Source: Paraspadella gotoi
Lineage: Eukaryota > Chaetognatha
DNA length: 64,000 nucleotides
Direction of reading: 5' to 3'
NCBI GenBank assembly: GCA_051294375.1
Contig: CM119265.1
Location: 13,694,124 to 13,758,123 of the forward strand
This document shows, in pieces, positions 26,513 to 37,710 of the stretch (its first letter is position 1; every line of letters begins with the position of its first letter). A program made the position numbers and the translations under genes. The notes beneath the pieces are model-generated. The model made no database searches. It was not told where the DNA came from and saw nothing but the letters and a program-made list of their open reading frames with translations.

Positions 26513-27076
26513 GTATGACTACGAAAAACTCAGAAACAGTTTGATGGTCGATTGACCTCTCGACCTTTTTGCCTAAACACGTGACTATTCAAAAATAACT
26601 TTTTGATCTTTGGCCGAAACTTTAGAAATGTAATTAAAATCAATAATATACATATAAATAATAATAGTTTAATTATGAACTTTTCAAACAATATATCAAT
26701 TAATAATTTAGTGTAACCTTACATTTACTACGAATAAAATTTTATTTATTTACTAACCGAATTCTGGATTTATTATTATACGGTAAATTTTTCACTTCAA
26801 ATTTTTATTGCCCCAGATATACTAACGGTTTTTTTTTTTACCATTTTTGTTTGGATTTCTTTTTTTTTTTCAAAATCACATTCTCTCATAACCCAATTTA
26901 TTTTCTCACGCGTCAATACCCCGTTGGAAGATCCCCCCCTCTAATACTACCCCAAAGGATCTGGTAGAAATGCTCTTTCCCCTTCAACCCTGAGATCTCG
27001 ATTATCTTTCATTCGCTTCAATTATTTAGTTTGTTCCCTCCACTTCTTTTTCAAAGTCGCCCCTTCCATTTCCTCT

Positions 27077-27150
27077 CCTCTCTCTCTCTCTCTCTCTCTC
27101 TTTTTGGTTATTTTCTCTTCGTCCTGAGCCGTCCCTGGGGCTCTCGTAGA

Positions 27151-27210
<60 letters not shown>
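27077..27210. repeat. Two (CT)n microsatellites separated by about 50 bp
   Basis: CT arrays at 27077-27101 and 27155-27210 flank a 53-bp mixed segment. A 10-N gap follows at 27506-27515. Confidence 0.95.
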
Positions 27211-29076
27211 TCACATGCTTCGCCTCTGTATCTCCTGACTTCCTCACATCTTCGTTTCCGCCTTTCTCGTGGCCAGTTAACTTTTCGATTTTCTATCATC
27301 GAATTTGGCGATACCTCGCCGTATGTGATTGATCGATTAAAAAAACTTTAATGAATATTTTGTTTGAAATTTGCAATTTGATACGTCCCCAAGAACGAAT
27401 AATTCTTTCATTCGAGACATTCTTTCTCAACTTTTTTTTCTTAACTTTCGTTTTGGCATGTTTTTAAATTCCTTTTGAATAACAACTACTTTTCGAGCCA
27501 CGTCGNNNNNNNNNNTTTATTTGACTCGTTGATCGCTTTGAACGGTTTTTCTTTCTCAAAATTCCTCGATCGTAATCACCGCCTGGAGATTATTTTGCAT
27601 AATCAACGTTCCACCCGTTTACACTTTGAGAGAAAACGTTTACGCTTTGTCTGGATTTTTTTTTTCTTCTCAAGAGGTTAAATTCTGTCAATTTTTCCAG
27701 TCCCGTTGAATATTAACCAACGCCCACTTAACCCTCACAAAACCCAGAATCTGGAATTTTTTAAAAGAAAACATTTTTTTCCCATCCTCTATTAGATTTT
27801 TTTTTACTTTTGGATTTTTTTTTCTCTATTTTTTTTAAATCATTTGTTCGGAACGTCCGATTGTCAGTTAGATATCCGAGAGGAAATGACGGAAAACCAC
27901 ATCAAACGTCGTCTTTACTATTTATTTTATCTCTTCTCTCAGCTCAGTTTTTGAAAACGAATAAAAAACCGAATTCTCATCATATTTCATCGATTGATGT
28001 CTTGCTTGTTTTTAATCGAAATTTTATCCATCTTTTTTTTAACTTAAAAAAATTGGTTAAGTAAAAAGTGGATTTTGTTTCGACGCCATTGCCCCAAGGG
28101 GAGCCGCTCCGGAGAGCAGACACGCTGGGAACATCTTTGAGAAACGTGGCTTCTTTTTTATTTTTATTTTAACGAAGCTTTTAGCAAATTGTTTAAAAAT
28201 ATTTTACGGTTTAGCTTTTAAAATTCCAATTTTTACTTGCGAACTTGACTGCTTTATTTTCCCGCTTACTCTATACTGTACTTATCAATATTTGCATATT
28301 ATATTCTAAAATATAAAGATTCTCCTTTTTATAAGTACATGTACACTAGCATCAAAGGTGGAATCTAAACCAAGGAATCGAATCGGAAAATAATAAAATT
28401 TTACAAAATTAAAATTTAGTATATAGAAAATAAAATAAAAATTAATAAAAATATTTTGGTGTATTTATTTTTAATTTTATACATTAGTGGGCACCAGTAA
28501 GCTATAATATATATATAGTAATGTGATGATATAATAAGGCAAAATTTTATATTATTAAAAGTGTGTTAAAAAGTAAAAATTATACTTAAAATACGCTTTT
28601 TAATTTTCAGTTTAAAAATATAATTTTATTAATTTTTAACCTACCTTATAATATAATTTTTGAAAAAAATTATATTTTCTTTTATAAACTTTTTATGAAA
28701 AATTTGAATCTGTTCTCAGAATTGTAAAAAACCATTTTAATATTTTAACGTTATATAAGGGTAGTACTATATATAAAATAAGCTGACTGGGTTAGCAATA
28801 TATATATAATAGTTTTTAAGATATATCTGTTAAATTTTGATTCCAAACTTTCACTTGTAAAGCAATTAAAAACTTTAAAATATTTTCCATGCATTCACCT
28901 ACCCTTTTTAGACCTCATAATATTTTTAAGGTTTTTTTCGGCCTCATTATTTGACATTATTTATTTGGTTTCTACATATCTTTTTTGAGAATTATTTCCT
29001 TTATATTTTATTCTAATAACATCAAACATCTATATATATATGTATATAATTAACTTTTCCCCACTTGATTTCTCAG
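27211..29076. other. PHLDB 5' flank: AT-rich, one exon-like islet, degenerate foldback repeat
   Basis: 27506-27515 is a 10-N gap. A GC-richer islet at about 28069-28140 is open in one frame ('FVSTPLPQGEPLRRADTLG') but has a poor donor. From about 28390 to 28860 the sequence is a decayed copy of the foldback repeat ('gggtagtactatata', 'tttttaacctacctta'). The region must contain the promoter, or an intron, of the PHLDB-like gene. Confidence 0.45.
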
Positions 29077-31059
29077 TTGCTTTTCTCTCAAGTCGTCATG
29101 GATGTGCTTTCAATTACTCCCGGACCTCATTCAATCAACGGGCATACCCGCCTCAGATGCCCCGATGATGTCGACGGGGCTTTCGACGATCGTCACGTGA
29201 CATTCTACGAGGACGACGACTGCACTAGCTTAACGTCCGCCCAGCAGCGTCTGCTTCTGCAGCACCGGCGCGTGGTGGCAGAGCGGAAGCGGGAGCAAGA
29301 GATGCAGCAGCTGGAGATTCAACGCCTCGACGCTATTTTAAAAATGTGCGAACACTACGCCACTGCCAACTCGTTCAGCTTAAAGCGCGGGACGTCCAGA
29401 AGCGACGTCGATCATTTCGTCACCGACGACGCCAACGCCCCGGATGTGACGAAGGACAAAGAACGGGGCGGCGACGGCCGGGGAAGCGACAGCGGCGTCA
29501 GCAACGGTCATGGCGCCGTCGAGGAAATTGGCGGCGCAACGACGGCGTCGACAGATTCGTTGAGTCCTCGACGCCTCCCGAACTCTTTTTACGACGATGA
29601 AGACGAATCCGACGTCGAAGACCACCACGGCCTGATCTCGAGTTTCGACATTTCCGATTTAGACGTTTCCCACGTTGACGGCGATTCCGCGCTTTACGAG
29701 GACATCGGGAGCTGCGTCCCCGCCACCGACTTCTCCTCCACGAGCTCTCCCGTCTTCCCCCCCCGACAAAATCTCTCCTCTGGCGAAGATATTTTCCATT
29801 TTCCCCGGCTGACCCGGTCTTCGGCGTCACCACCTCTTCAGCCCACACCTCTTCCTTCGTCTCCAGTGTGGAAACGCATCTCTCAAGTACATCCTCAACC
29901 TCCGCGCGCTCTCGTCGAAACGGCCCCTGTCGTCGATAACTCTGCCTTCCCAATAGAGATATCCGTTGACCCCTTGAGATCGAATCAATCCACGTCTCCT
30001 GCCCTTTCGTCGACGCCTCCACCGAAGCCCAAGCGAAGCCATTTGTCTCTGCGAGATTACGATGGCGCCGTCTCTCGCCGCGCAGTTCCATCGCCGAGGA
30101 TGGAGGACGTGGACGAAGTCGTGGAGTGTCCGTCTTCGACTTCTACGGCGTCTTTTCCGGCGTCGTCGGCGCTTATCACTGACTCTCCATCTTCCACGAC
30201 CATCAATACTCCGCGTTCTCTTTCGCCTATTCCCATGACGGCGCCGGACCGCACTTTAGCTGCTATGTACGATTCTCCATTTTTCCGCGGGGCGACGTCG
30301 CCAGTCTCTTGTTTGACGGGGTCGTTTCGCGTCGCGGCTTCGACGCCGGCGGATCCAGCGACGACGGTGCCCTTGAGGATCGCCTCGAACATCACTAGCA
30401 TCGGAGACGCTCATTCTGCAGCGGAGGCATTAGAGAAATGTGCTAAGGAAGAGATGATCGACAATAATCTCGACGAAGATGAGAACAAAAATGCCGATGC
30501 CAATGATGAACCTTCCACGCCGTCCAAGACCAAAGCCCAGAAAATTGAGGAGCTCCGTCGCCGAGACAAACGCGCCACATCGCGCGCTGTCGGCGCAGTC
30601 GGCGTCGCCTCCCAGTCGCGCCCTCTCACGAGATTCTTGCCTGTTCGCGGCGCCGGCGACGATTTCGATCTTCGCGCCCATGTTGAGGCTTCCGGTCATC
30701 AGATTGACGAATGCGCGGAAGTCGCTGTCGACGCGTCCACCTGCCGCGGATATCTTACCAAGATTGGCGCCACCTTCGGACTCTGTCGGCGACGCTGGTT
30801 TGTCTTCGACCGGAAGAGGCGCTCGCTGACATACTACGCGGACAAGAGCGAGCGAAAGCCGAGAGGCGGCGTTTATTTTCAGTTTATCCAAGAAACTTAT
30901 CCGGATCACGAGATGAGAAAGGGAGATCGGAAATCGATCTTCATCGTCAAGACGTCGGAAAAAACGCTCCGTCTCTGCGCTGCGACGCCAGAGGCCATGA
31001 GAATCTGGGTGGACGTCATATTCTCCGGGGCTGAGGGCTACGATACGTACAGGGCTTGA
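29077..31059 (+). CDS. PHLDB: PHLDB/LL5-like PH-domain protein, long terminal exon
   Basis: PHLDB/LL5 proteins bind phosphoinositides through a C-terminal PH domain and act as cortical anchors for microtubule plus-ends and basal adhesion complexes. One frame is open from an acceptor (TTTCTCAG, ending at 29076) to TGA 31057-31059. The first ATG is 29098, giving 653 residues. Residues about 44-86 form a basic coiled coil including 'QRLDAILKMCEHY', matching the family coil. About 100-470 is a Ser/Pro/Asp-rich disordered linker. 'SRPLTRFLPVR' and 'FDLRAHVEASGH' are the conserved lead-in. The PH domain spans 548-653 ('CRGYLTKIG', 'RRRWFVFDRKRRSL', 'VYFQFIQETY') and ends with the hallmark 'AMRIWVDVIFSGAEGY'. 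Vertebrate PHLDB1/2 exceed 1,200 residues and PHLDB1/2 have an N-terminal FHA domain; none is seen here, so either more 5' exons exist or this is a short form. Third codon positions are G/C-rich, unlike the flanks. Confidence 0.93.
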   Translation: MLFSQVVMDVLSITPGPHSINGHTRLRCPDDVDGAFDDRHVTFYEDDDCTSLTSAQQRLLLQHRRVVAERKREQEMQQLEIQRLDAILKMCEHYATANSFSLKRGTSRSDVDHFVTDDANAPDVTKDKERGGDGRGSDSGVSNGHGAVEEIGGATTASTDSLSPRRLPNSFYDDEDESDVEDHHGLISSFDISDLDVSHVDGDSALYEDIGSCVPATDFSSTSSPVFPPRQNLSSGEDIFHFPRLTRSSASPPLQPTPLPSSPVWKRISQVHPQPPRALVETAPVVDNSAFPIEISVDPLRSNQSTSPALSSTPPPKPKRSHLSLRDYDGAVSRRAVPSPRMEDVDEVVECPSSTSTASFPASSALITDSPSSTTINTPRSLSPIPMTAPDRTLAAMYDSPFFRGATSPVSCLTGSFRVAASTPADPATTVPLRIASNITSIGDAHSAAEALEKCAKEEMIDNNLDEDENKNADANDEPSTPSKTKAQKIEELRRRDKRATSRAVGAVGVASQSRPLTRFLPVRGAGDDFDLRAHVEASGHQIDECAEVAVDASTCRGYLTKIGATFGLCRRRWFVFDRKRRSLTYYADKSERKPRGGVYFQFIQETYPDHEMRKGDRKSIFIVKTSEKTLRLCAATPEAMRIWVDVIFSGAEGYDTYRA

Positions 31060-31290
31060 GCCAACGCTATAAGACAATCACTTGTGTTATTTTTCAGTAT
31101 TCGGTGACTTTGAGACGACCGATTTTGTTTTGACGAAACAAAAGATTTCCAGATTCATCAGATTATTATTTGGACAGCCCGCTGGCTGCGGAAACTCTAC
31201 CAGAATACGTATTGTATATAAAACTGTTTATTGTAAATAATGTTTAAATTGTTCATCCTCAAATTTATCGATAGACGTTACTTGACTTTT

Positions 31291-31296
31291 AATAAA
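31291..31296 (+). terminator. Poly(A) signal AATAAA of the PHLDB-like gene
   Basis: AATAAA sits 232 bp after the stop codon in AT-rich sequence, the first canonical signal downstream. A 3' UTR of about 250 nt would be normal. Confidence 0.7.
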
Positions 31297-31795
31297 ATTT
31301 TTACTTACGAGATGCTCCTTTTGGTTTAAATTATTCCTGATGACGATAGTACCTAATCTGAACTCCTTTCATTTTTCTCTCCTGGCAAGGTCGCTTACCC
31401 TTGAGAGAGAGAAAAGAAAAGAGAGAGCGCAGAAAAAAAAGATATTGCTCTTGAGAGAAAAATATGGTTAACCTCGCGCCATAAAAGATCGACATTCGCT
31501 TTTTGAAGAAACCATTTCTCAAGGCGAAATATTCAAGGGGCGAGTTTCTTTCACTGAGAAAAGAGATTCCGTATGTATTAGCCGCGAGAAAACGAGCGAC
31601 AGAGAGAGAGAGAGTGAGAGCTCTAAAAGTCTTCGACGCGAACAAAAAAGTGTTCCCTGTTAATTTTCAAGGTTTTGTCTATTTTCTCTTTTCAGAGCGT
31701 CCGACGCAATTCTCTTTAGAAAAAGAGGGCGGGCCGAGACGAGCCAGAAAGCCGGAGTGAGACGGAGAGTGAGTTAGCGTTACAGAGTTAGAGAG

Positions 31796-31895
31796 ATGAA
31801 AAGATCTGTCGCGACTCGTAAACGGAGCAGTAAAAGTGGCCCCTCAAAAAGCAAGAAAAGGGACAGAATCGGAGAGAGGACGTTCCAGCTCAATG
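31796..31895 (+). CDS. Candidate first exon, strongly basic N-terminus
   Basis: ATG 31796 (purine at -3) opens 33 codons rich in Lys, Arg and Ser ('MKRSVATRKRSSKSGPSK'), ending at a donor, CAATG|GTACGG, in phase 1. If not spliced, it stops 11 bp later at TGA 31904. The composition suggests a nuclear-targeting or nucleic-acid-binding N-terminus. The preceding 100 bp is GC-richer and includes 'agggcgggcc', a GC-box-like motif. Downstream exons were not found and no family is recognised. Confidence 0.28.
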
Positions 31896-32723
31896 GTACG
31901 GGTTGAGAGAAGGCGATGAAAAGAAGGGGAGGGCGGTGAGTTCCCGGCGGCCGATGGTTTTTTTTTTGTTGTTGTTGTTTTTGTTCGTTCTTAACAAACT
32001 GTTTTCATTCCGTGAAGTTTTTAAAGTAAAATTTTTGTTTGCACAACCCGTTGCCTCCATGTTCTTCCTGAATAATCGTTATAATGGCTGTCGTTTAAAA
32101 GAAAATTCTTTCTGCCTCAAAGTGATTTAGTTTAATGACTCTGCAGACCACTATCACTAGTCTCATTTCACAGAAGAAAACATTCGCTGGCTTATTTCGT
32201 TTCATCTCGTTTTTTCTCGTAGCCGGGATAGGGACTCTGTTGAGTGTGGGCTGATCGGTGGGAGTAGAAGGTCGTTCCGATGCGATCGTTTTTAATCAAA
32301 ATTGAGCCTCAACAGACGAGAGCCATTAACGCAGCATGCAAGCCCCACTTCCCAGAAAAGAAAAAAAAAATTCGGAAGAAAATGGCGAAAACAGTTTCCG
32401 GAAATGGCCAGGCGCCCCTTTGGTCGGCGAATAAGAGGGGGCTCCAAACCGAAATGGATGAAGTTTCACTGTCAGTTTTTTTTTTTTTTTTAAATTTAAC
32501 TGATTAAAACTTTCCTGCAGAGGGACGTAAACGGAGGGTGTAAAAACCGGTCGTTTTCTTCGGGAATTTAGTCCTGACACGATATACAAGGGGGGAAAAA
32601 AGGATAGAGAGAGAGAGACTTAATACGGGACAAAATTTGGTCGGGCTCTGCATTTTGGTTTCGGTCTAACGATTCTAAATTGTAAACGAGGTGGGCTCAG
32701 CCTTGGCCTTCTAATGATGCCTC

Positions 32724-32963
32724 ATGATGGAACGACGGAAAAAAAAGACGAAAACTCCTCGCGGGCCTTTATGGCAGCGAATGAGAGAGGGTTTTCAAGG
32801 TCGATCGGCCAAACGAGAGAATCCCACTGAGGAGGAAGTCGTCCCATATGATCTTGTGGCGGAGATATCCAGGCTCCGCATTCAACTAAGAAGAAGACTT
32901 AGGCGCAGCGTATGCCAGCACGAGTCAAAAAAAAAAATGCAGTCTTCGTGGCAAAAGCGATAA
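32724..32963 (+). CDS. Small ORF, 79 codons, hypothetical
   Basis: ATG to TAA, basic throughout, with a possible short coil ('VPYDLVAEISRLRIQLRRRL'). No splice signals or homology recognised. Local purine richness lowers the stop frequency, so chance is a real alternative. Confidence 0.2.
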   Translation: MMERRKKKTKTPRGPLWQRMREGFQGRSAKRENPTEEEVVPYDLVAEISRLRIQLRRRLRRSVCQHESKKKMQSSWQKR

Positions 32964-33419
32964 CGCTGTCCCACTGTTAAATGGCGCCGCGCTGTCTTTA
33001 TTGTTGTCATTTCGCCTCATGAAGGAAGAGGAAGAAAAGAGTAGAGAGGCAGAATAGGAGGAGGAAACGGAGTATAAAGGACGAGGGGATATAGATTATG
33101 GTATAAGATAAAATTTGAATATTATAAAATTCTTTTTCTTTTTTTGGACTGATAATCTTTAGAATTAAGGTCAATTATGTAGGTCGTTCATAAAATACCT
33201 GTCAAATCGGCAGTGCCGATACATACTTCTGCAATCGCTGCTCGTTTAATCGTTTAATAAATCTAATAAAATCGGTTGGTTCCACTCCGAAGATAATTTT
33301 ATTTTACTTGTTTCTTTTCTTTTCCCCGTTTCCCTCTTCTCCCCAGAACACGAGGAAAATAATCCTTTTTGATCCTCGAAAATCTCACAAACAAGCGAAC
33401 AACCGCCGACAGAGGGCAG

Positions 33420-33560
33420 GCGGTCGAGCGGGTTTGCTGGCGGGCGGCTGAGAAGCCGCCAACCCGGCCAACCAAATGCAAACAAAAACAATTGGCACGG
33501 ACTGAGGGAAAAACTTCGGCTATATAACTTATAAGAGAAGGGGGAAGAAATAAAAAAGCG
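33420..33560 (+). promoter_or_regulatory. Probable core promoter: TATA box, CCAAT-type motif, GC hairpin
   Basis: TATATAA at 33521-33527, with an inverted CCAAT (ATTGG, about 33491-33495) and an octamer-like ATGCAAAC (about 33477-33484) upstream. At 33443-33460 lies a perfect 7-bp hairpin, GGCGGCT-GAGA-AGCCGCC. A candidate start codon follows at 33685. Confidence 0.4.
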
Positions 33561-33684
33561 CGTATTGGGAGAGGGGTTTGAAAGATGGTGAGAAACACAA
33601 TTACGGAAGAAAATTTCTACGGACATAGCGGCGGCGTCTACTGCGGCGGTGTCCACGGCCCCGGGGGCGGCGGCTGCGGCGAAA

Positions 33685-33837
33685 ATGACCGACGAGGAGA
33701 ATTTACGCGTCCAAATCGAAATCGGGGTGAAAAGATCAAAGACAAATGGCGCCGGAGAAATTTTCTCTCGGCGCCTCAACGTCTTTATCGGCGCTTCCTT
33801 CTTTATGGGGGGTCCAGATCTCTTCCTCCTTGGATAG
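33685..33837 (+). CDS. Candidate first coding exon, 50 codons
   Basis: The ATG is in a favourable context (GCGAAAATGACC) 158 bp after the TATA box and begins 'MTDEENLRVQIEIGVKRSK'. The frame is open upstream to 33592 through an alanine-rich stretch, and ends at TAG 33835-33837. A donor at ATCGGG|GTGAAA inside the frame would leave about 14 codons. A second + frame (33585-33932) and a long minus frame also cross this region. I do not recognise the product. Confidence 0.3.
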   Translation: MTDEENLRVQIEIGVKRSKTNGAGEIFSRRLNVFIGASFFMGGPDLFLLG

Positions 33838-34034
33838 CATTCTCTCTCTCCATCCCTCTCTCTCTCTTTCTTCGGAAAGCTAAATTTTTGGTTCATCGTT
33901 GGGGACTTGGTTGTGAATATATAAAAATTTAAATTTTTATCTCGAAGAAGAAAACGAAATTTCATTTAAAAAAAGCAAGTATTTTTGTTGTTAATTTTTG
34001 ATTTTTTTTTTTTTCCTCTTTTTTTCTTCCTTTT

Positions 34035-34066
<32 letters not shown>

Positions 34067-34172
34067 TTTTCTTTCTTTCTTTCTTTCTTTCTTTCTTTCA
34101 GTTTTCGTTGATTTGGCTTAAATAAGTAGCCTTCATTTTAAACCCAGGACATAAAATTTCACCCCCACCCCC

Positions 34173-34215
<43 letters not shown>

Positions 34216-34232
34216 TTCTTTCTTTCTTTCTG
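34035..34232. repeat. (TTTC)n arrays on both sides of an inverted-repeat arm
   Basis: Tetranucleotide TTTC/CTTT arrays at 34035-34099 and 34166-34232, separated by the 66-bp arm described for 34098-34980. Confidence 0.95.
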
Positions 34233-34980
34233 TCATTTTTTATTATTTCCTTATTTTTTATAAAGTTCATAAACTTCTCCAAAATAGTTGTTTTCGAAAC
34301 TTTTCTTTTTCCCTAATCCTATAAATTTTATTAATTTTTTAACCTTCTCGGCCTCTTCCTAATTGTTCCTTACTCCCATTTCCCTCTATTGCAACTCTTC
34401 CTTTCAATATTTATCTCACCTGCGTTTTCTTCCCCATCTTCTCCATCTCCCGATTTCACCATCTTTACTGCCACAGTACCACACCTCTTTATTCTCCTGC
34501 TCGTTTTCTCCGCTTTGTTTTCGTCTTTATTTTTCTTTTACTCGCCGCGCGACGTCGCGTCGTCCGCCGGGGCCGTCGTCGGCGACATTGGTTGTCCGCC
34601 GGGATGCATAATCGCATAACGTCGTAGCTGTCGTCGTCGTCGTCGTCTTTGCAGCTGCTTTTTTGCATTCGGATCTCGACTCCTCTCATCGAACTTGTTG
34701 ATGAGACGACGGCTCGGGGGGGGGGCAGATGGAAAAGGGGATGAAGGCGTTAAGGATGGGAGGAAAAAGAGTAGAAGAAAGAATTATTAGAATGTAGGAG
34801 AAAGATAGGAAGGCAGTAGAGGTAGGGCAAAGTAAGCGAATGTAATAGGCATATTTTTAAAAAATATAGAGGGATATAAAAAGTAAAAAAACGGACGTAA
34901 GGACTGATTTATGTGGGGGTGAAATTTTATGTCCTGGGGTTTAAAATGAAGGCTACTTAGTTAAGTCAAATTAACGAAAA
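34098..34980. repeat. Widely spaced inverted repeat (about 70-bp arms), possible TIR element
   Basis: 34098-34167 ('cagttttcgttgattt' to 'aaatttcaccccc') recurs reverse-complemented at about 34911-34980 with roughly four differences, enclosing about 740 bp. No transposase is seen inside. The interior includes a CGTC-repeat GC islet at 34550-34690. No clear target-site duplication is visible, so element status is unproven. Confidence 0.6.
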
Positions 34981-35369
34981 CTGAATTGGCCACAATGGCC
35001 ATTAAAAAGCCATTTTTTATTCAAAGACGTGATTTTGAAGCTGCTCACGTTCTGTCTTATTAAAACGATGCAATTATCAATTAGTACGGCGATTACCATG
35101 GTTACGAGTACGAACGAAAAAAATAGAGTGATTTAAAAGTATAATGGGGTCTGACCTGGATGGGAAAATTAGTGCATATGCAATATGCTAACTGTAAATA
35201 GCTTTTATTCTATTTTTATGCTTAGGTAGATGAGATATAATAGGTTAGGTAGAATAGTCCTTGATACGGATAGATTATTTAAACTAATTTCTTTTTTTTT
35301 TCATTTTTAGTTTTTCGGGAAAACGGCCAAAGAAACAGCACCGCTCTGTTAACAGATTAGATTCTGTCC

Positions 35370-35990
35370 TAGTCATTAAGGCGTAGTGAAAGTTACATAC
35401 GAAATTCTAAAAGTCAATTATGAAAACATACCATCAGTGAACATTAATTTGTAATAAAAATTAATTTATTTTTTTTTTAATTTTCGCAGTAGGCTATATT
35501 TATATATAGTACTATCCTTATAAAATCGAAAAATTTCAAAATAGGCTTTTTTAATTTTGATTGAAGATTTGAATTCCTCGTCAAAAGTTGATAAAAGAAA
35601 ATATAAATCATTTTTAAAAATTCTTTCATTAAGTGGGTTAAAAATTAAAAAAAACTATATTTAATATATAAAAGTTAAATTTTCAGCTTCAAATATAACT
35701 TATTCTAATTTTGACCCACTTAATGAAGGACTTTTCAAAAAGAGTTATATTTCTTTTTTACCAACTTTTTAGACAATCCAAATCTGCAAAAAATCTTAGA
35801 AAAAACTGTTTTGAAATTTTAACATTTATTGGTTAAGTACTAGTATAAATATGGCCATACGCGTAAATTGTAAAATTTATATAAATTTTTATTACATAAA
35901 TGTTCATTAGTATAATGTTGTTTGTTCCTCACTTTTAGAATTTTAATTAAAGTTTAAATTTAGAAATTTTACTTACGCCTTACTAGTCAT
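35370..35990. repeat. Foldback repeat, copy 3 (full length)
   Basis: About 620 bp bounded by 'tagtcattaaggcgtagt' and 'acttacgccttactagtca', inverted relative to each other. The halves are imperfect inverted copies along almost their whole length, meeting near 35690. It adjoins tandem copy A. The same element, turned around, precedes copy B. Confidence 0.85.
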
Positions 35991-36399
35991 AGTAGTCGTA
36001 CTGATGTCAAGAAAATATTCTAATCTATGTACATTAGGATGCTCCTTATATGCGGGTTTGTGTCAAACTTTCTTCCATCGTCGCTACAATTTCAGTGATC
36101 ACAATCTCGTAATGATGACTAAGCCATCAACCAAGCGGTAAAACGATGCAAGTTGATAACGTGTTATCGCTCTGACTTCGAAGATAAATCGCTCGAATGG
36201 GCGTGGCTCTTAGAAAACTCAACGTGACGACCACGTTAAAAGCGACAGTATGACAACGTCGAGAAAGACGATGACAAACTACAGAGACGATGATGACGAC
36301 TTTAGGGACGACCGAAGCTTAAAAGCTTCGGATTACTCTCCCGGGGATTCTGGCTTTTTATTTTCGGAAAACGTTTGATAAAAATTATTCCTCTCTCTT

Positions 36400-36453
<54 letters not shown>

Positions 36454-36810
36454 AGAAAAAAAATTATTTTAAAAATATTTTTAAAAAAAATTTGAGAAAC
36501 CTGACGAAATTTTAAGACGATGATTAGCGATGCATCGCCCGGAGCGATCAACATAGAAGCCCCTCTGTGCCTCTCTAGAACCGCGTCCCAACCCCCAATT
36601 TCGTCTCCATTTAGAGAATGCTGTCGTTATAGTGGTTTCCCATCATTTTTGAGAGACCCCTTTTAGCCATACCAATTTATTCTCGAAATTAATGGAATTC
36701 TTTTTTGATTCTTTCTGTTTAAGGCGATAAAAAAATATTAATATATCCGCTCTTGCAAAATGTAGCTCGGTGTTCTAAAAAATTAATTTGATCTCTTTGT
36801 CTGATCAATG

Positions 36811-36985
36811 TTTCCATGCCAATGCCGCGACCCGCGCCCTTTATTTCTTCCCTCTTCGACTCCCACGCCGCTCGGTCCTGCATTTTGAATTACGGATTCG
36901 TAACTCACTTGTTCCCTCACCTCCTTAACCCTTGCACCCTCCACTTCTTCCTCTTCGGCGGTCGGCTTTGTGCATCTTCCGCCCA
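36811..36985 (-). other. Purine-rich minus-strand frame partly conserved in both tandem copies
   Basis: On the minus strand both copies read 'VEGARVKEVREQVSYESVIQ' and then 'GVGVEEGRNKGRG' in one frame despite indels between and beside these parts. The + strand of the same DNA is also open (from 36816). Coding status is uncertain and no family is recognised. Confidence 0.2.
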
Positions 36986-37710
36986 CTCTCAGTCACTCGG
37001 GCTAATTCTTTGATCCCACCTCCGTACGCCCGAGTCGCCGACAAACGTGTTTAGGTTGAATTTTTAGTAAGGGGAGGTTGGGTGAGTTCCACCGCGCGAG
37101 AGAAAATAAAGGAGAAAAAACATTGAAATAAACGATCGATGAAAGATTGGAGATCGATATTTTTGGTTCTGAATAAAGAGTGAAAAATCCAACGTTGAAA
37201 CTCGCAAAATTATTTTTTGGGGGGTTAGGGTTGAGTTATGATAAATGAAGATGAGTTCACTTAGTCTTAGGGAGGCGATAAAAGAACTATGTGATTCCGG
37301 GAGGCGGTGTAGGATGGTGTGGTGAAGCCCGTGAAATCGATGAGCGAAAGAATCTCCTGATGCGAAAAACATTTAAATTTGAAGACGAAGGGAAAAAAAT
37401 CGCCGAATGAGAGCTGATAGAAGAAGCGGAAATATTTTTGAGAGAAGATTTGAAAAAGGAAACCGGAGAGAAAGAAAAAGCAAATGAAGTTCGCTGAAAA
37501 AGGGTTGGAATGAATCTGATTTATTTATGGTTAATTTTCGTAAATATAAAAATATATTTTTGATTTGTTGCAAATATGAATTTGCCAGTGAATAAAATTA
37601 ACGAAGACATGTTCAAAGGTTGCTACGTATATCTATATATATATTATATATATTATGATTATATATATATATATATATAAATTAATATCAATGAGTTTTT
37701 ATTTGTACAG

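Noticed and set aside
29498-31077. Antisense frames of 197 and 215 codons within the PHLDB-like exon
   Set aside because: Shadows of a G/C-third-position gene; translations are Arg-rich and show no domain.
33246-33965. 239-codon minus-strand frame
   Set aside because: Statistically long, but low-complexity (Arg-Glu, poly-Ala, Phe/Ser runs), antisense to a better-supported promoter and start, and without recognisable domain.
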